Positions 52,086 to 60,866 of a stretch of 64,000 nt of DNA are shown here, in pieces. The position numbers were made by a program, and so were the translations under genes. Numbering within the stretch: the stretch's first letter is position 1; every line of letters begins with the position of its first letter. Below the pieces are notes generated by a model. The model had not been told where the DNA came from. It saw only the letters and a list, made by a program, of their open reading frames with translations, and made no database searches. Location of the stretch: positions 38,022 through 102,021 of the forward strand of contig NZ_AWSA01000014.1 in assembly GCF_000576595.1 (NCBI RefSeq), in the 5' to 3' direction. This stretch comes from Intrasporangium oryzae NRRL B-24470. Its GTDB lineage: Bacteria; Actinomycetota; Actinomycetes; Actinomycetales; Dermatophilaceae.

Positions 52086-55000
52086 ATGATGCCTCGCTCC
52101 ACCGTCCCGGGTGACCGCACGGCCACGTGGCCGCAGGCCGGATCCATGGGCCGACACCTCGCGCGGCTCGCCGTGCTCTGCGTGGTCGCGCTCGTGGGTG
52201 CCCTCGTGTCACCGATGGCCAGCCAGGCGACGACGGCGCCGACGGAGCTGCGCTACGCGTGCGCGCTCAAGAGCAACGGCAACCTTCGCGCCGTCGCGAC
52301 GGCGTCCGACTGCGGCAAGAACGAGACCCTCGTGACCTTCAAGCCGGGCCCGGTGCGCGTCTGCGTCCAGCCCTCCGGCTCGTCGCGGTACGTCACGAGC
52401 TTCTCGAAGTGCCGTCCGCCGGCTCTCCAGCTCACCCTCCCGCCCACGAGCGGTGTCGTCTACTTCTGCGCCGACGCCTCCTCCGGGGTGCTGCGCTACG
52501 TCACCGACCCCGTGCTGTGCACCTCGAGCGAGGTGCCCTACCAGGTGACCCCCAACGACGCGGCCCCTCGCGTCATCTCCACGTCCCCCGCCGACGGCGC
52601 CACCCACGTCTCGACGACGACGAACGTGACGATCACGTTCTCGGAACCGGTCACGGTCGTGCCGGACTCGGTCACGATGACGTGCGACGGGGTCGCCCAG
52701 CCGGTGTCCGAAGCGGGCTCGCCCGGCACCACGCTCACCCTCGACCCGCAGGGCGACCTCACGCCCGGCGCCCTCTGCTCCGTGACCGTGCCCGCCAGTG
52801 GCGTCAGCGACGTCGACACCAACGACCCGCCCGACAACCCGGCCGCCGACTACACCTTCAGCTTCACGGTCGACGCGGCTCCCACGCTCCTCTCGTCGAC
52901 CCCCGCCGACGGCGCCACCGACGTCCAGGCCTCGGCGAGCATCACCCTCACCTTCAGCGAGCCGGTCGATGTCGCCGCGGGCGCCTTCACCCTGACGTGC
53001 GGTGGGTCGTCCCGCGCCGTCACCGTGACCGGCTCGGGGACCGACACGGTGACCGTCCACCCGGCTGCCGCCCTCCCGCTCACGACGACGTGCTCGCTCA
53101 CTGCGCCGGCGTCCTCCATCACCGACGTCGACACCGGTGACCCGCCCGACCAGCTCACCGCGCCCATCTCGATCGGCTTCACGACGCTCGACCTCGCCCC
53201 GACGGTGGTCTCGACGAGCCCGACCGACAACGCCGCCAACGTCGCAACGAATACGTCGATCACCGTCACCTTCTCCGAGCCCGTCGACACGACCGCGACC
53301 CCCGTGGCGCTCAGCTGCGGCGGCGACCCCAAGACGTACACGGCGACGGGCTCCGGGACGACCACCCTGACCATCGCACCGGACGCCTCCCTGCCGACCG
53401 GGTCCGTCTGCACGGTAACCGTCACCGCGGCGGCGATCAGCGACGTCGACGGTGTCGACCCGCCCGACCACCTGGCGTCCGACTACACCTTCAGCTTCAC
53501 GACCGATGCCCCGCCGGCCGTCGTCTCGACGAGCCCCGCCGACGGCGCCTCCGGCGTCGACCCCGGCTCGAACGTCGTCGTCACCTTCACCGAGCCCGTC
53601 ACCGTGACGTCATCGTCCTTCGTGCTGACGTGCGGCGGCTCGCCGGTGGGCTACGCACTGTCCGGCTCCGGTTCCGACACCGTCACGCTCAACCCGACGG
53701 CCGACCTGCCTGGCACGAGCTCGTGCACGGTCAAGGTCGTCGGTAGCCAGGTGTCCGACGTCGACACCGGAGACCCGCCCGACACGATGACCTCGGACGT
53801 GTCGGCGACCTTCACGACCGTCGACACCGCGCCCGCCGTCGCCTCGACGTCGCCCGCCGACGGCGCGACCGACGCCAGCTCCGGAGCGAACATCGTCATC
53901 ACCTTCACGGAGTCGGTGACGACCACGGATGCGGCGTTCGCCGTCGCATGCCCGACCGGGACCCCGGTCGCCTTCACGCTCTCCGGCTCGCCGGGCTCGA
54001 CCATCACCCTCGACCCGACCGACCCGCTGCCGCCGGGAGCCACCTGCACGGTCTCGATCACCGCGACCGGAGTCCACGACACCGACCCGATCGACCCGCC
54101 CGACACGATGGCCTCGGACGTCTCCTTCTCCTTCACCGTCAGCCCCAACGCAGCCCCGACCGATCTCGCCCTCTCGAACGCCGCCGTGGCGGAGAACCAG
54201 CCCGTCGGCACGACCGTCGGGACCCTGTCGACGACCGACCCCGACGCGGGCGACACGTTCACGTACAGCCTGGTCAGCGGCGCGGGTGACACCGACAACG
54301 GGTCCTTCTCGATCTCCGGCGACACGCTGGCGACCGCCGCCTCGTTCGACTTCGAGACGAAGAACAGCTACTCGGTCCGCATCCAGACGAAGGACTCGGC
54401 CGGCAACACCTTCGCGAAGTCCTTCACCATCACGGTCACCGACGTCAACGAGGCCCCGACCGGCCTGGCCCTGTCGAACGCCGCCGTCGACGAGAACAAG
54501 CCCTCCGGCACCGCGGTCGGGACCCTCTCGACGACGGACCCGGACGCCGGCGACACGTTCACGTACTCGCTGGTCAGCGGCGCGGGCGGCACCGACAACG
54601 CGTCGTTCCAGATCTCCGGCGACACCCTGCAGACAGCGGCCTCCTTCGACTTCGAGACCAAGGCCGTGTACTCGGTCCGGATCCAGACGAAGGACAGCGG
54701 TGGACTCACCTACGAGACGTCGTTCACCATCACCGTCAACAACGTCAACGACCCGCCCGTCGCGGCCACCGACACCTACACCGGGGCCGTCGGCAACACG
54801 CTCGCCGTGCTCGGGACGACCGGCACCGGGCCCAAGGTGACCCTGAGCGGCAACCTCCTGCTCGCCAACGACACCGACCAGGACGGTGACCCGCTCACCG
54901 TCACCGCGGGAACGACGACGTCGACGCGCGGCGGCACGGCGACCATCAACGCGGACGGCAGCTTCACCTTCCTGCCCGCCGTCGGCGACAAGAGCGTCAC

Positions 55001-57287
55001 CGACACCTTCACCTACACCGTCAGCGACGGACAGGCGAGCGCAACCGGCACGGTCTCGGTCGCGATCGGCTCGGACCTCGTGTGGTACGTCGACAGCGCC
55101 TACGGCGGCGCGCAGAGCGACGGCCGGTCCGGTCGCCCGCTCACCTCGCTGAGCACGCTCGACGGTGCCGGCGGCTCAGGCGACGTCGACTCCGCCGGCG
55201 ACGTCATCTTCGTCTACCCCGGATCCGGGTCGTATGCCGGTGGTCTGCCTCTCGAGGGCAACCAGCGCCTGTGGGGTCAGCCCAACGGCCTCGTCCTGGG
55301 CGGCTCGACCATCGTCGCGGCGGGCGGGACCAACCCGGTCATCACCAACGCGAGTGGCAACGGCATCGACCTCGCGACCGGCGCCGACGTCCAGGGCGTC
55401 GACGTGACAGGTGCCTCGGGCGACGGCATCCACGCCGAGGCCATCGGAGCGGCGACGGTCGGCACGACGACCCCGGTCACGGTGTCGACGAGCGGGGCCG
55501 ACGGCGTCGACATCAACGGGCAGAGCGGCGGCGCGGCCACGATCACGATCGGGGCAACGGTCACGGGGAGCGCCGGGCGGTCCGTCAACGTGAGCGGCCG
55601 GACCGGCGGGACAGTCTCCTTCACCGGGCCGGTCACGGGACCGGCGGTGGCCCTCTCGTCGAACTCGGGTGCCGCCGTGGCGTTCTCCGGCAAGCTCGCC
55701 ATCTCGACGACGAGCGCGGGCGCCTTCACGGCGACCGGCGGCGGGACCGTCTCCGCGACGAGCACGACGTCGACGCTCTCGAGCACGACCGGCACGGCGC
55801 TCACCGTGGACGGGGTCACGATCGGCACCGGCGGCCTGACGTTCAAGAGCGTCAGCGCGAACGGCGCGGTGAACGGCATACGCCTCAACAACACTGGGAC
55901 GACCGCCGGCCTGACGGTCCTCGGTGGTGGCAGCGCCGCCCAGGGTGGCGACGCGTCCGGCGGAACGATCCAGAACACGACGGGCGCCGGGGTGTCGCTG
56001 ACGAGCACGAAGAACGTCAGCCTGACCAACCTCACGGTGACGGGCACGCCGAACGCCCCCGGCATCGACGGGACCGGCGTCTCCGGCTTCTCGTTCGTCA
56101 GCGGCACGATCTCCGGCAACGGGACGGCGAGCCACAACGCGCTCCACTCGGGCATCGCCTTCAACGACGACGGTCCGACGATCGCCAACGTGACGGACGC
56201 GTTCACGGTGTCGAAGTCGAACCTCGTCGGTGCCTATGGTGGCGGCATTCATGTGGTCAACCGGAGCGGCATCCTCACGTCCGTCACGGTCACGAACAAC
56301 ACTGTCCAGAGCCCGGCCGCCTCGGCCGACTCCGCCGGGTCGGGCATCCTCTTCGACCTGTCCGGTTCGAGCACGACGACGGCGGCGATCGGGTCGGGGT
56401 CGATCTCGGGCAACAGCGTGACGGGCTACCCGAACGGCGGAGGCATCATCCTCCTCGGCGGCAACCCGGCCAGCTCGTCTGGCCCGGTCGCCAACTTCGG
56501 GTCGAGCGGCTCGCACCTCGCGATCAACGGCAACCTCGTCGCCGGGGCGAGCGCCGCGAACCCGATGTCGACCCAGTGCATCGAGGTCGCCCTCACCGGG
56601 CGCGGCACGAGCTACGTCGACGTCACGAGCAACGGCACGGCCGGTTCACCGCTCGGGCTCAACCGAGGCACCTGCGTCTCCATCGATGTCACCGGGGCGC
56701 ACGTGCTCAACAGCGCCATCACGGGGAACTACGTCAAGCCGCAGACCCAGATCTCGGGGTCGTTCGGCATCGCGGGCGGGACGGACAAGCGGGTCCTGTC
56801 GGATCTCACGACCCTCGACAGTGCCGTCCTCAACGCGACGATCAGCAACAACACGGTCTCGTCGACCGACAGCTCGGGCATCCGCTTCCTCGCCAACTCC
56901 ACGGGGACGCTCAACGCGAGGGTGCAGAACAACAACGTCGCGGCCCCCTCGACGACGGCAAGCGCGGCCGGCATCCGCGTCGACTCGGGCACATCGTCAG
57001 GGACAGCAGCCGACACGAACGTGTGCCTGCAGATCTCGTCGAACACGACGGCCGGCAGCACCGGCGTCGGGACCGTGACCCCCGGCATCGGGCTGCGCAA
57101 GCAGGGCACGGTGTCGACGACGAACGACTTCGGCGTCGTCGGCCTGCCGAACAACCCGTCGACGGCCGCGCAGACCGAGAGCTACGTGTCCGGGCAGAAC
57201 CCGCTCAGCGCCTCGGGCACGTTCGGCACGGGTGGCGCGGCAGTCATCAGCGGCAGCAACTTCATCCCCTGCACCTTGGCGTTCTAG
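52086..57287 (+). CDS. large secreted surface protein: Ig-like, cadherin-like and beta-helix domains
   Basis: 1733 residues. Signal peptide at about 21-50 (ARLAVLCVVALVGALVSPMA, ASQA). A Cys-containing region (~55-155) is followed by five Big_5-type Ig repeats starting near residues 161, 265, 372, 477 and 582 (each with STSPADGA-type start and TFSEPV). Two cadherin-like repeats follow at ~690 and ~790 (ALSNAAV.EN, FDFETK), then a VCBS-like Ig near 890. From ~1000 to the end is a Gly/Ser/Thr-rich right-handed beta-helix. No LPXTG or membrane anchor is seen. GGAGGG lies five bases before the ATG; 52089 and 52146 are alternative starts. The three collar genes follow closely. Confidence 0.9.
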   Translation: MMPRSTVPGDRTATWPQAGSMGRHLARLAVLCVVALVGALVSPMASQATTAPTELRYACALKSNGNLRAVATASDCGKNETLVTFKPGPVRVCVQPSGSSRYVTSFSKCRPPALQLTLPPTSGVVYFCADASSGVLRYVTDPVLCTSSEVPYQVTPNDAAPRVISTSPADGATHVSTTTNVTITFSEPVTVVPDSVTMTCDGVAQPVSEAGSPGTTLTLDPQGDLTPGALCSVTVPASGVSDVDTNDPPDNPAADYTFSFTVDAAPTLLSSTPADGATDVQASASITLTFSEPVDVAAGAFTLTCGGSSRAVTVTGSGTDTVTVHPAAALPLTTTCSLTAPASSITDVDTGDPPDQLTAPISIGFTTLDLAPTVVSTSPTDNAANVATNTSITVTFSEPVDTTATPVALSCGGDPKTYTATGSGTTTLTIAPDASLPTGSVCTVTVTAAAISDVDGVDPPDHLASDYTFSFTTDAPPAVVSTSPADGASGVDPGSNVVVTFTEPVTVTSSSFVLTCGGSPVGYALSGSGSDTVTLNPTADLPGTSSCTVKVVGSQVSDVDTGDPPDTMTSDVSATFTTVDTAPAVASTSPADGATDASSGANIVITFTESVTTTDAAFAVACPTGTPVAFTLSGSPGSTITLDPTDPLPPGATCTVSITATGVHDTDPIDPPDTMASDVSFSFTVSPNAAPTDLALSNAAVAENQPVGTTVGTLSTTDPDAGDTFTYSLVSGAGDTDNGSFSISGDTLATAASFDFETKNSYSVRIQTKDSAGNTFAKSFTITVTDVNEAPTGLALSNAAVDENKPSGTAVGTLSTTDPDAGDTFTYSLVSGAGGTDNASFQISGDTLQTAASFDFETKAVYSVRIQTKDSGGLTYETSFTITVNNVNDPPVAATDTYTGAVGNTLAVLGTTGTGPKVTLSGNLLLANDTDQDGDPLTVTAGTTTSTRGGTATINADGSFTFLPAVGDKSVTDTFTYTVSDGQASATGTVSVAIGSDLVWYVDSAYGGAQSDGRSGRPLTSLSTLDGAGGSGDVDSAGDVIFVYPGSGSYAGGLPLEGNQRLWGQPNGLVLGGSTIVAAGGTNPVITNASGNGIDLATGADVQGVDVTGASGDGIHAEAIGAATVGTTTPVTVSTSGADGVDINGQSGGAATITIGATVTGSAGRSVNVSGRTGGTVSFTGPVTGPAVALSSNSGAAVAFSGKLAISTTSAGAFTATGGGTVSATSTTSTLSSTTGTALTVDGVTIGTGGLTFKSVSANGAVNGIRLNNTGTTAGLTVLGGGSAAQGGDASGGTIQNTTGAGVSLTSTKNVSLTNLTVTGTPNAPGIDGTGVSGFSFVSGTISGNGTASHNALHSGIAFNDDGPTIANVTDAFTVSKSNLVGAYGGGIHVVNRSGILTSVTVTNNTVQSPAASADSAGSGILFDLSGSSTTTAAIGSGSISGNSVTGYPNGGGIILLGGNPASSSGPVANFGSSGSHLAINGNLVAGASAANPMSTQCIEVALTGRGTSYVDVTSNGTAGSPLGLNRGTCVSIDVTGAHVLNSAITGNYVKPQTQISGSFGIAGGTDKRVLSDLTTLDSAVLNATISNNTVSSTDSSGIRFLANSTGTLNARVQNNNVAAPSTTASAAGIRVDSGTSSGTAADTNVCLQISSNTTAGSTGVGTVTPGIGLRKQGTVSTTNDFGVVGLPNNPSTAAQTESYVSGQNPLSASGTFGTGGAAVISGSNFIPCTLAF

Positions 57288-57298
57288 AAGGAGCGACC

Positions 57299-57805
57299 AT
57301 GTCCGAACCCTTCCTCGGCGAGATCAAGCTGATCGCCTTCGGCTACGCCCCGAAGGGCTGGGCCGTGTGCAACGGCCAGCTCCTCCCGATCAACCAGAAC
57401 CAGGCCCTCTTCTCCCTCCTCGGCACGACGTACGGCGGCGACGGCAGGGTCACCTTCGCCCTGCCCAACCTCCTCGGCCGCGTCCCGCTCCACATCGGGC
57501 AGGAGATCAGCCAGGGCCAGTCGGCCGGGGAGGCGAGCCATACGCTCACCGTCGGCGAGCTGCCCACGCACGCGCACCCGGTGTTGGCGACCGATGCGAG
57601 CGCGACCACCGGGGTGCCCGACCCGCTCTCGATGCTCGCGACGAGCGTGGGCTCTCCCGCCTACGCGCCGGCGCAGAACCTCGTCGCGATGGACGCCGGC
57701 GCTCTCGCCCCCGCCGGCGGCAGTCAGCCGCACGAGAACCGCCAGCCCTACCTCGTCCTGTTGATGTGCATCGCTCTCCAGGGCATCTTCCCCTCGCGCA
57801 ACTAG
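57299..57805 (+). CDS. phage-tail-collar (MdpB-like) protein, copy 1
   Basis: 168 residues. It opens with the collar-domain pattern GEIKLIAFGYAPKGWAVCNG, QLLPINQNQALFSLLGTTYG, GDGRVTFALPNLLGRVPLHI, followed by a variable middle with PTHAHP and a conserved C-terminus SQPHENRQPYLVLLMCIALQ. Such proteins are known from phage tail fibres and as free-standing MdpB (Microcystis-dependent protein) homologues, usually in tandem. AAGGAG lies eight bases before the ATG, just after the surface-protein stop, so they are one operon. No other tail gene is nearby. Confidence 0.9.
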   Translation: MSEPFLGEIKLIAFGYAPKGWAVCNGQLLPINQNQALFSLLGTTYGGDGRVTFALPNLLGRVPLHIGQEISQGQSAGEASHTLTVGELPTHAHPVLATDASATTGVPDPLSMLATSVGSPAYAPAQNLVAMDAGALAPAGGSQPHENRQPYLVLLMCIALQGIFPSRN

Positions 57806-57813
57806 GAGTCACT

Positions 57814-58326
57814 ATGAGCGATCCGTATATCGGCGAGATCCGGATGTTCGGCGGCAACTTCGCGCCGGTCGGCTGGTTCTTCTGCGAGGGCCAGCTGCTG
57901 CCCATCAGCGAGTACGACGCCCTCTTCAACCTCATCGGCACGACGTACGGCGGCGACGGCCAGTCGACCTTCGCGCTGCCCGACCTTCGGGGCCGGATCC
58001 CCGTCCACGCGGACGGAGCCGGTTACGTCCAGGGGCAGGCCGGGGGCGTCGAGTCGGTCACCCTGACGACGCAGCAGATACCAGCGCACACGCACCCGGT
58101 CGCCGGGTCCTCGGCGACGGCGTCCGTCACCTCGCCCACGGGCAACGTCCCGGCCACGACGGCCGGCGTGACGGTCTTCGCCTACGGCACCGACCAGCCC
58201 CACACGACGCTGCACCCATCGAGCGCCGCCCCCAGCGGCGGCTCCCAACCGCACGACAACCTGCAGCCCTACCTCTGCATCAGCTTCATCATCTCCGTCT
58301 TCGGCATCTACCCGACCCCGAACTGA
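57814..58326 (+). CDS. phage-tail-collar (MdpB-like) protein, copy 2
   Basis: 170 residues, paralogous to the genes on both sides: GEIRMFGGNFAPVGWFFCEG, QLLPISEYDALFNLIGTTYG, GDGQSTFALPDLRGRIPVHA, IPAHTHP and SQPHDNLQPYLCISFIISVF. The middle (SSATASVTSPTGNVPATTAG) is the variable, probably ligand-facing part. It starts eight bases after copy 1. Copies share frame, length and order of motifs, so they arose by tandem duplication, but differ enough to suggest distinct roles or a hetero-oligomer. Confidence 0.9.
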   Translation: MSDPYIGEIRMFGGNFAPVGWFFCEGQLLPISEYDALFNLIGTTYGGDGQSTFALPDLRGRIPVHADGAGYVQGQAGGVESVTLTTQQIPAHTHPVAGSSATASVTSPTGNVPATTAGVTVFAYGTDQPHTTLHPSSAAPSGGSQPHDNLQPYLCISFIISVFGIYPTPN

Positions 58327-58335
58327 GGAGCCGCC

Positions 58336-58857
58336 ATGTCCGATCCCTTCGTGGCCGAGATCCGCATCGTCGGCTTCACCTTCGCGCCGACCGGATGGGC
58401 GACCTGCGACGGCCAGCTCCTGCCGATCAGCCAGAACACGGCCCTGTTCTCCCTCCTCGGGACGACGTACGGCGGGGATGGGAGGACGACCTTCGGGCTG
58501 CCCAACCTCGGCGGATCCGCGCCGATGCACCCGGGCCAGGGCCCGGGGCTCTCCCAGCGGTACCTGGGCGAGTCCGGTGGCGAGCAGACGGTGACCCTGC
58601 TCCAGAGCGAGATGCCCGCCCACACCCACTCGATGGCTGCCTCGCAGGCCGAGGGCGGCGACCGGACCCCCGCCGCGAACCTGCTGGCCGCCGAGACGGG
58701 CGGCATCAACTCGTATGCCGCTCCCGGCGGGGTCACCTCGATGGCCCCCTCCATGGCCGGCCCGACCGGAGGGAACCTGCCGCACAACAACATGCAGCCC
58801 TATCTGGGGCTGCTCTTTGTCATCGCTCTGCAGGGCATCTACCCGCAGCGCCCGTGA
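58336..58857 (+). CDS. phage-tail-collar (MdpB-like) protein, copy 3
   Basis: 173 residues: AEIRIVGFTFAPTGWATCDG, QLLPISQNTALFSLLGTTYG, GDGRTTFGLPNLGGSAPMHP, MPAHTHS and LPHNNMQPYLGLLFVIALQG. It is the most diverged in the middle. A GAGG sits ahead of the ATG, nine bases after copy 2. Its stop overlaps the GTG of the acetyltransferase gene, so that enzyme is translationally coupled to the collar proteins. Confidence 0.9.
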   Translation: MSDPFVAEIRIVGFTFAPTGWATCDGQLLPISQNTALFSLLGTTYGGDGRTTFGLPNLGGSAPMHPGQGPGLSQRYLGESGGEQTVTLLQSEMPAHTHSMAASQAEGGDRTPAANLLAAETGGINSYAAPGGVTSMAPSMAGPTGGNLPHNNMQPYLGLLFVIALQGIYPQRP

Positions 58858-59372
58858 CGGGGATCGTGCGCCCCCCTGGCCCGGGGCGCGTCGTCGAGCT
58901 GCGCCCGATCACGCCCGAGGACCGGCGGTTCCTCCTCGACCTCTACGCGACGACGCGGGCAGCGGAGCTCGCCCTGGTCCCGTGGGACGAGGCGACGAGG
59001 AGGGCCTTCGTCACGCAGCAGTTCGACGCTCAGGACGCGTCATGGCGCCGGCAGAACCCGGACGGCACGTTCGACGTGGTCGTCGTCGACGGCATACGCG
59101 CTGGGCGGCTCTGCGTCGACCGACGCGCCGACGAAGTGAGGGTCGTCGACATCACCCTCGCGCCGGAGCACCGCGGGCAGGGGGTGGGGACGCGGCTGCT
59201 CACCGCGGTCATCGCGGAGTCCGAGGCGACCGGGAAGGCGACGACGATCCACGTCGAGCGGAGCAACCCCGCATTGCGGCTGTACACGCGGCTCGGGTTC
59301 GAGGTCGTCGACGACCTCGGGATCTATCTCTTCCTGCGGCGACCGGCCGGTCAGCCGAAGACCGCCTCGTAG
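58854..59372 (+). CDS. GNAT-family N-acetyltransferase
   Basis: 172 residues. VELRPITPEDRRFLLDLYAT, VRVVDITLAPEHRGQGVGTR with the acetyl-CoA loop HRGQGVGT, and HVERSNPALRLYTRLGFEVV are the GNAT motifs. GTG overlaps the collar-3 stop, so it is co-translated with it. It may acetylate the collar proteins or another part of this locus; this is inference from position. Its 3' end overlaps the converging DUF6916 gene by 22 bases. Confidence 0.9.
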   Translation: MTGIVRPPGPGRVVELRPITPEDRRFLLDLYATTRAAELALVPWDEATRRAFVTQQFDAQDASWRRQNPDGTFDVVVVDGIRAGRLCVDRRADEVRVVDITLAPEHRGQGVGTRLLTAVIAESEATGKATTIHVERSNPALRLYTRLGFEVVDDLGIYLFLRRPAGQPKTAS

Positions 59373-59641
59373 CGCTCGCCCCGTCCGTCCGGGCCGAGCG
59401 GCACAAGGAAGATCTCCAGCCGGCCGAGGCTCGGGTGGGCGACCTCGAAGACGCCTTGGCGCGCGGGCGGGGTCGGGCCGCCGACGAAGAGGAGCGCGAA
59501 CTGGTCTCGGCCCGCCCCGGGCGGTCCTTGCGTCACGTCGACGAGGACGGCATCGAACGCCTCTCCGGTCGGTGCTCGCAGGGCGAGTTGCTCCCCGACG
59601 AGCGGGGCGAAGGACTCGGCGGTCGCGGTGGCGAGGTCCAT
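59351..59641 (-). CDS. DUF6916-like protein, cytosolic
   Basis: 96 residues with no signal. ESFAPLVGEQLALRAPTGEA, FDAVLVDVTQGPPGAGRDQF, ALLFVGGPTPPARQGVFEVA, LEIFLVPLGPDG: a small beta-rich fold seen repeatedly beside MdpB-like collar genes in actinomycetes (recollection). Function unknown. A paralogue with a Tat signal is encoded directly upstream on the same strand. The start ATG 59641 follows from length and homology to that paralogue. Confidence 0.82.
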   Translation of the reverse strand: MDLATATAESFAPLVGEQLALRAPTGEAFDAVLVDVTQGPPGAGRDQFALLFVGGPTPPARQGVFEVAHPSLGRLEIFLVPLGPDGRGERYEAVFG

Positions 59642-59720
59642 GGTGCGATCCCGTCTGTCTGGCCTGAGGGGCGGAGCGGTACTGCTGGGGCGTTGGTTGA
59701 GTCGCGGCTCGGTGGCCCCG

Positions 59721-60107
59721 TCAGATCCGGTTGACCACGGCCGTGAATGACCGGCGGTCCGGGGCGGCGACGCCGAAGAGCGTCGTCGCGGTGAACCCCG
59801 GACGCGAGACCGTCCACGTCCCGCTCGAGGGCCCGGCGCTCGGCGACGTGAAGGTCACCGCGAACCGGCGGTCGTCGCCGGGTGGGGCGCCGAGCACGTC
59901 GGTGACCCGCGACAGCGTGACGGACCAGCGGGTGCCGCCTGCTGTCAGGGTGAACGAGGCGCCCACGCGGCTCGCGAACCGCGACCTGCTGAGCAGCGAG
60001 CCCGACGTGCCTGTGGACGTCGCCGCCGACGCGGTGTGCGTCGGGACGAGTGTCGTGGCGACGGCCACCGGACCGCCGAGGACGATGCTGCGACGACTGA
60101 GGACCAT
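59721..60107 (-). CDS. DUF6916-like protein with Tat-type signal
   Basis: 128 residues. N-terminus MVLSRRSIVLGGPVAVATTL with the twin-arginine motif SRRSIVL and an Ala-rich cleavage region (TASAA). The mature part (SRFASRVGASFTLTAGGTRW, SVTLSRVTDVLGAPPGDDRR, FAVTFTSPSAGPSSGTWTV, DRRSFTAVVNRI) parallels the cytosolic paralogue strand for strand. Tat export implies the protein folds, perhaps with a ligand, before leaving the cell. It could meet the collar and surface proteins outside. Function unknown. Confidence 0.82.
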   Translation of the reverse strand: MVLSRRSIVLGGPVAVATTLVPTHTASAATSTGTSGSLLSRSRFASRVGASFTLTAGGTRWSVTLSRVTDVLGAPPGDDRRFAVTFTSPSAGPSSGTWTVSRPGFTATTLFGVAAPDRRSFTAVVNRI

Positions 60108-60228
60108 GACGCCCCCTTCACGCGAGAGATGCCGACGACGCCGGCGACGGGAGCATCATCCCGCCCGCGCAGGTCGGCGCGCGGGAAAACGGGGAACTCC
60201 AAACCGCCTGTCCGAGGGCCCGACGCCC

Positions 60229-60380
60229 GGACCGCGATTTCTCCGCCGGGGCGGAGGTCGTGTGGTGGCGGGGCGCTCCCGGACCCCAATTTCTCCGCCG
60301 GGGCGGAGGTCGTGTGGTGGCGGGGCGCTCCCGGACCACGATTACTCCGCCGGGGCGGAGGTCGTGTGGTGCTCGGCCCG
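60229..60380. repeat. three 52-bp tandem repeats, each with a hairpin
   Basis: Copies at 60229-60280, 60281-60332 and 60333 to about 60380 are nearly identical, differing mainly in four positions near the unit start; the third is cut at its end. Each contains CTCCGCC-GG-GGCGGAG, a perfect 7-bp hairpin, and GTCGTGTGGTG. The block lies in the 300-base gap between the SRPBCC gene's 3' end and the Tat-DUF6916 start, both minus-strand. No gene is seen in the gap. It may terminate transcription or bind protein. Confidence 0.88.
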
Positions 60381-60407
60381 GGTGAGGATTCCGCTCTCGA
60401 GCGTGGC

Positions 60408-60866
60408 TCAGGCGGTCGGACCGCTGGTGCTCCGCGCACGGTGCTCGGCCATCGTCGCCAGACGACGCAGGGTCTCGGTGTTGCGCCAGTCGAGGACCGG
60501 GTCGCGCAGGACCTTTGGCACGAGGGAGGCGGGCCCTTGCGTCGCATCCTCGACCATGGTCACGCGGGTGCCATCCGCGACCCGTTCGCAGCTGACGGTC
60601 ACGACTCCTTGACCGCTCGGCCACGCGCGCACCTCGAGCTCGAGGCGGGTCGGTGCATCGGCCGACCGGACGACGGTGCAGTCGTGCAGAAGAAGCGGCC
60701 ATGCCCCGACGGAGTGGTGAATCGTCGCCCCGGGGGACGGCCAGTCGGGCGAGACGTCGCGGATCCGGGCGGCGCCGACGACCCAGGACGCGTAGCTCCA
60801 CCCGTCGGCGAGCACGGCAAACACGTCCTCGGGTTCACACCGGCACAGCCGGGTCGTCGTGCTCAT
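60408..60866 (-). CDS. SRPBCC-family protein
   Basis: 152 residues. The START/Bet v1-like helix-grip fold is suggested by CEPEDVFAVLADGWSYASWV, IHHSVGAWPLLLHDCTVVRS, TRLELEVRAWPSGQGVVTVS and TRVTMVEDATQGPA. Such proteins bind hydrophobic ligands in a deep pocket. It overlaps the upstream oxidoreductase by ATGA, so the two are co-translated and may share a substrate, for example a carotenoid or polyketide-like molecule (inference). Confidence 0.87.
   Translation of the reverse strand: MSTTTRLCRCEPEDVFAVLADGWSYASWVVGAARIRDVSPDWPSPGATIHHSVGAWPLLLHDCTVVRSADAPTRLELEVRAWPSGQGVVTVSCERVADGTRVTMVEDATQGPASLVPKVLRDPVLDWRNTETLRRLATMAEHRARSTSGPTA

Noticed and set aside
55082..57805. A 907-residue plus-strand frame covering collar 1
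   Set aside because: Only its 3' end (from 57299) is the collar gene; the rest is an Arg-rich shadow of the surface-protein gene.
57299..58857. Prophage or phage-tail-like particle
   Set aside because: Only collar-domain proteins are present; no capsid, terminase, sheath, tube, baseplate, integrase or lysis genes surround them.
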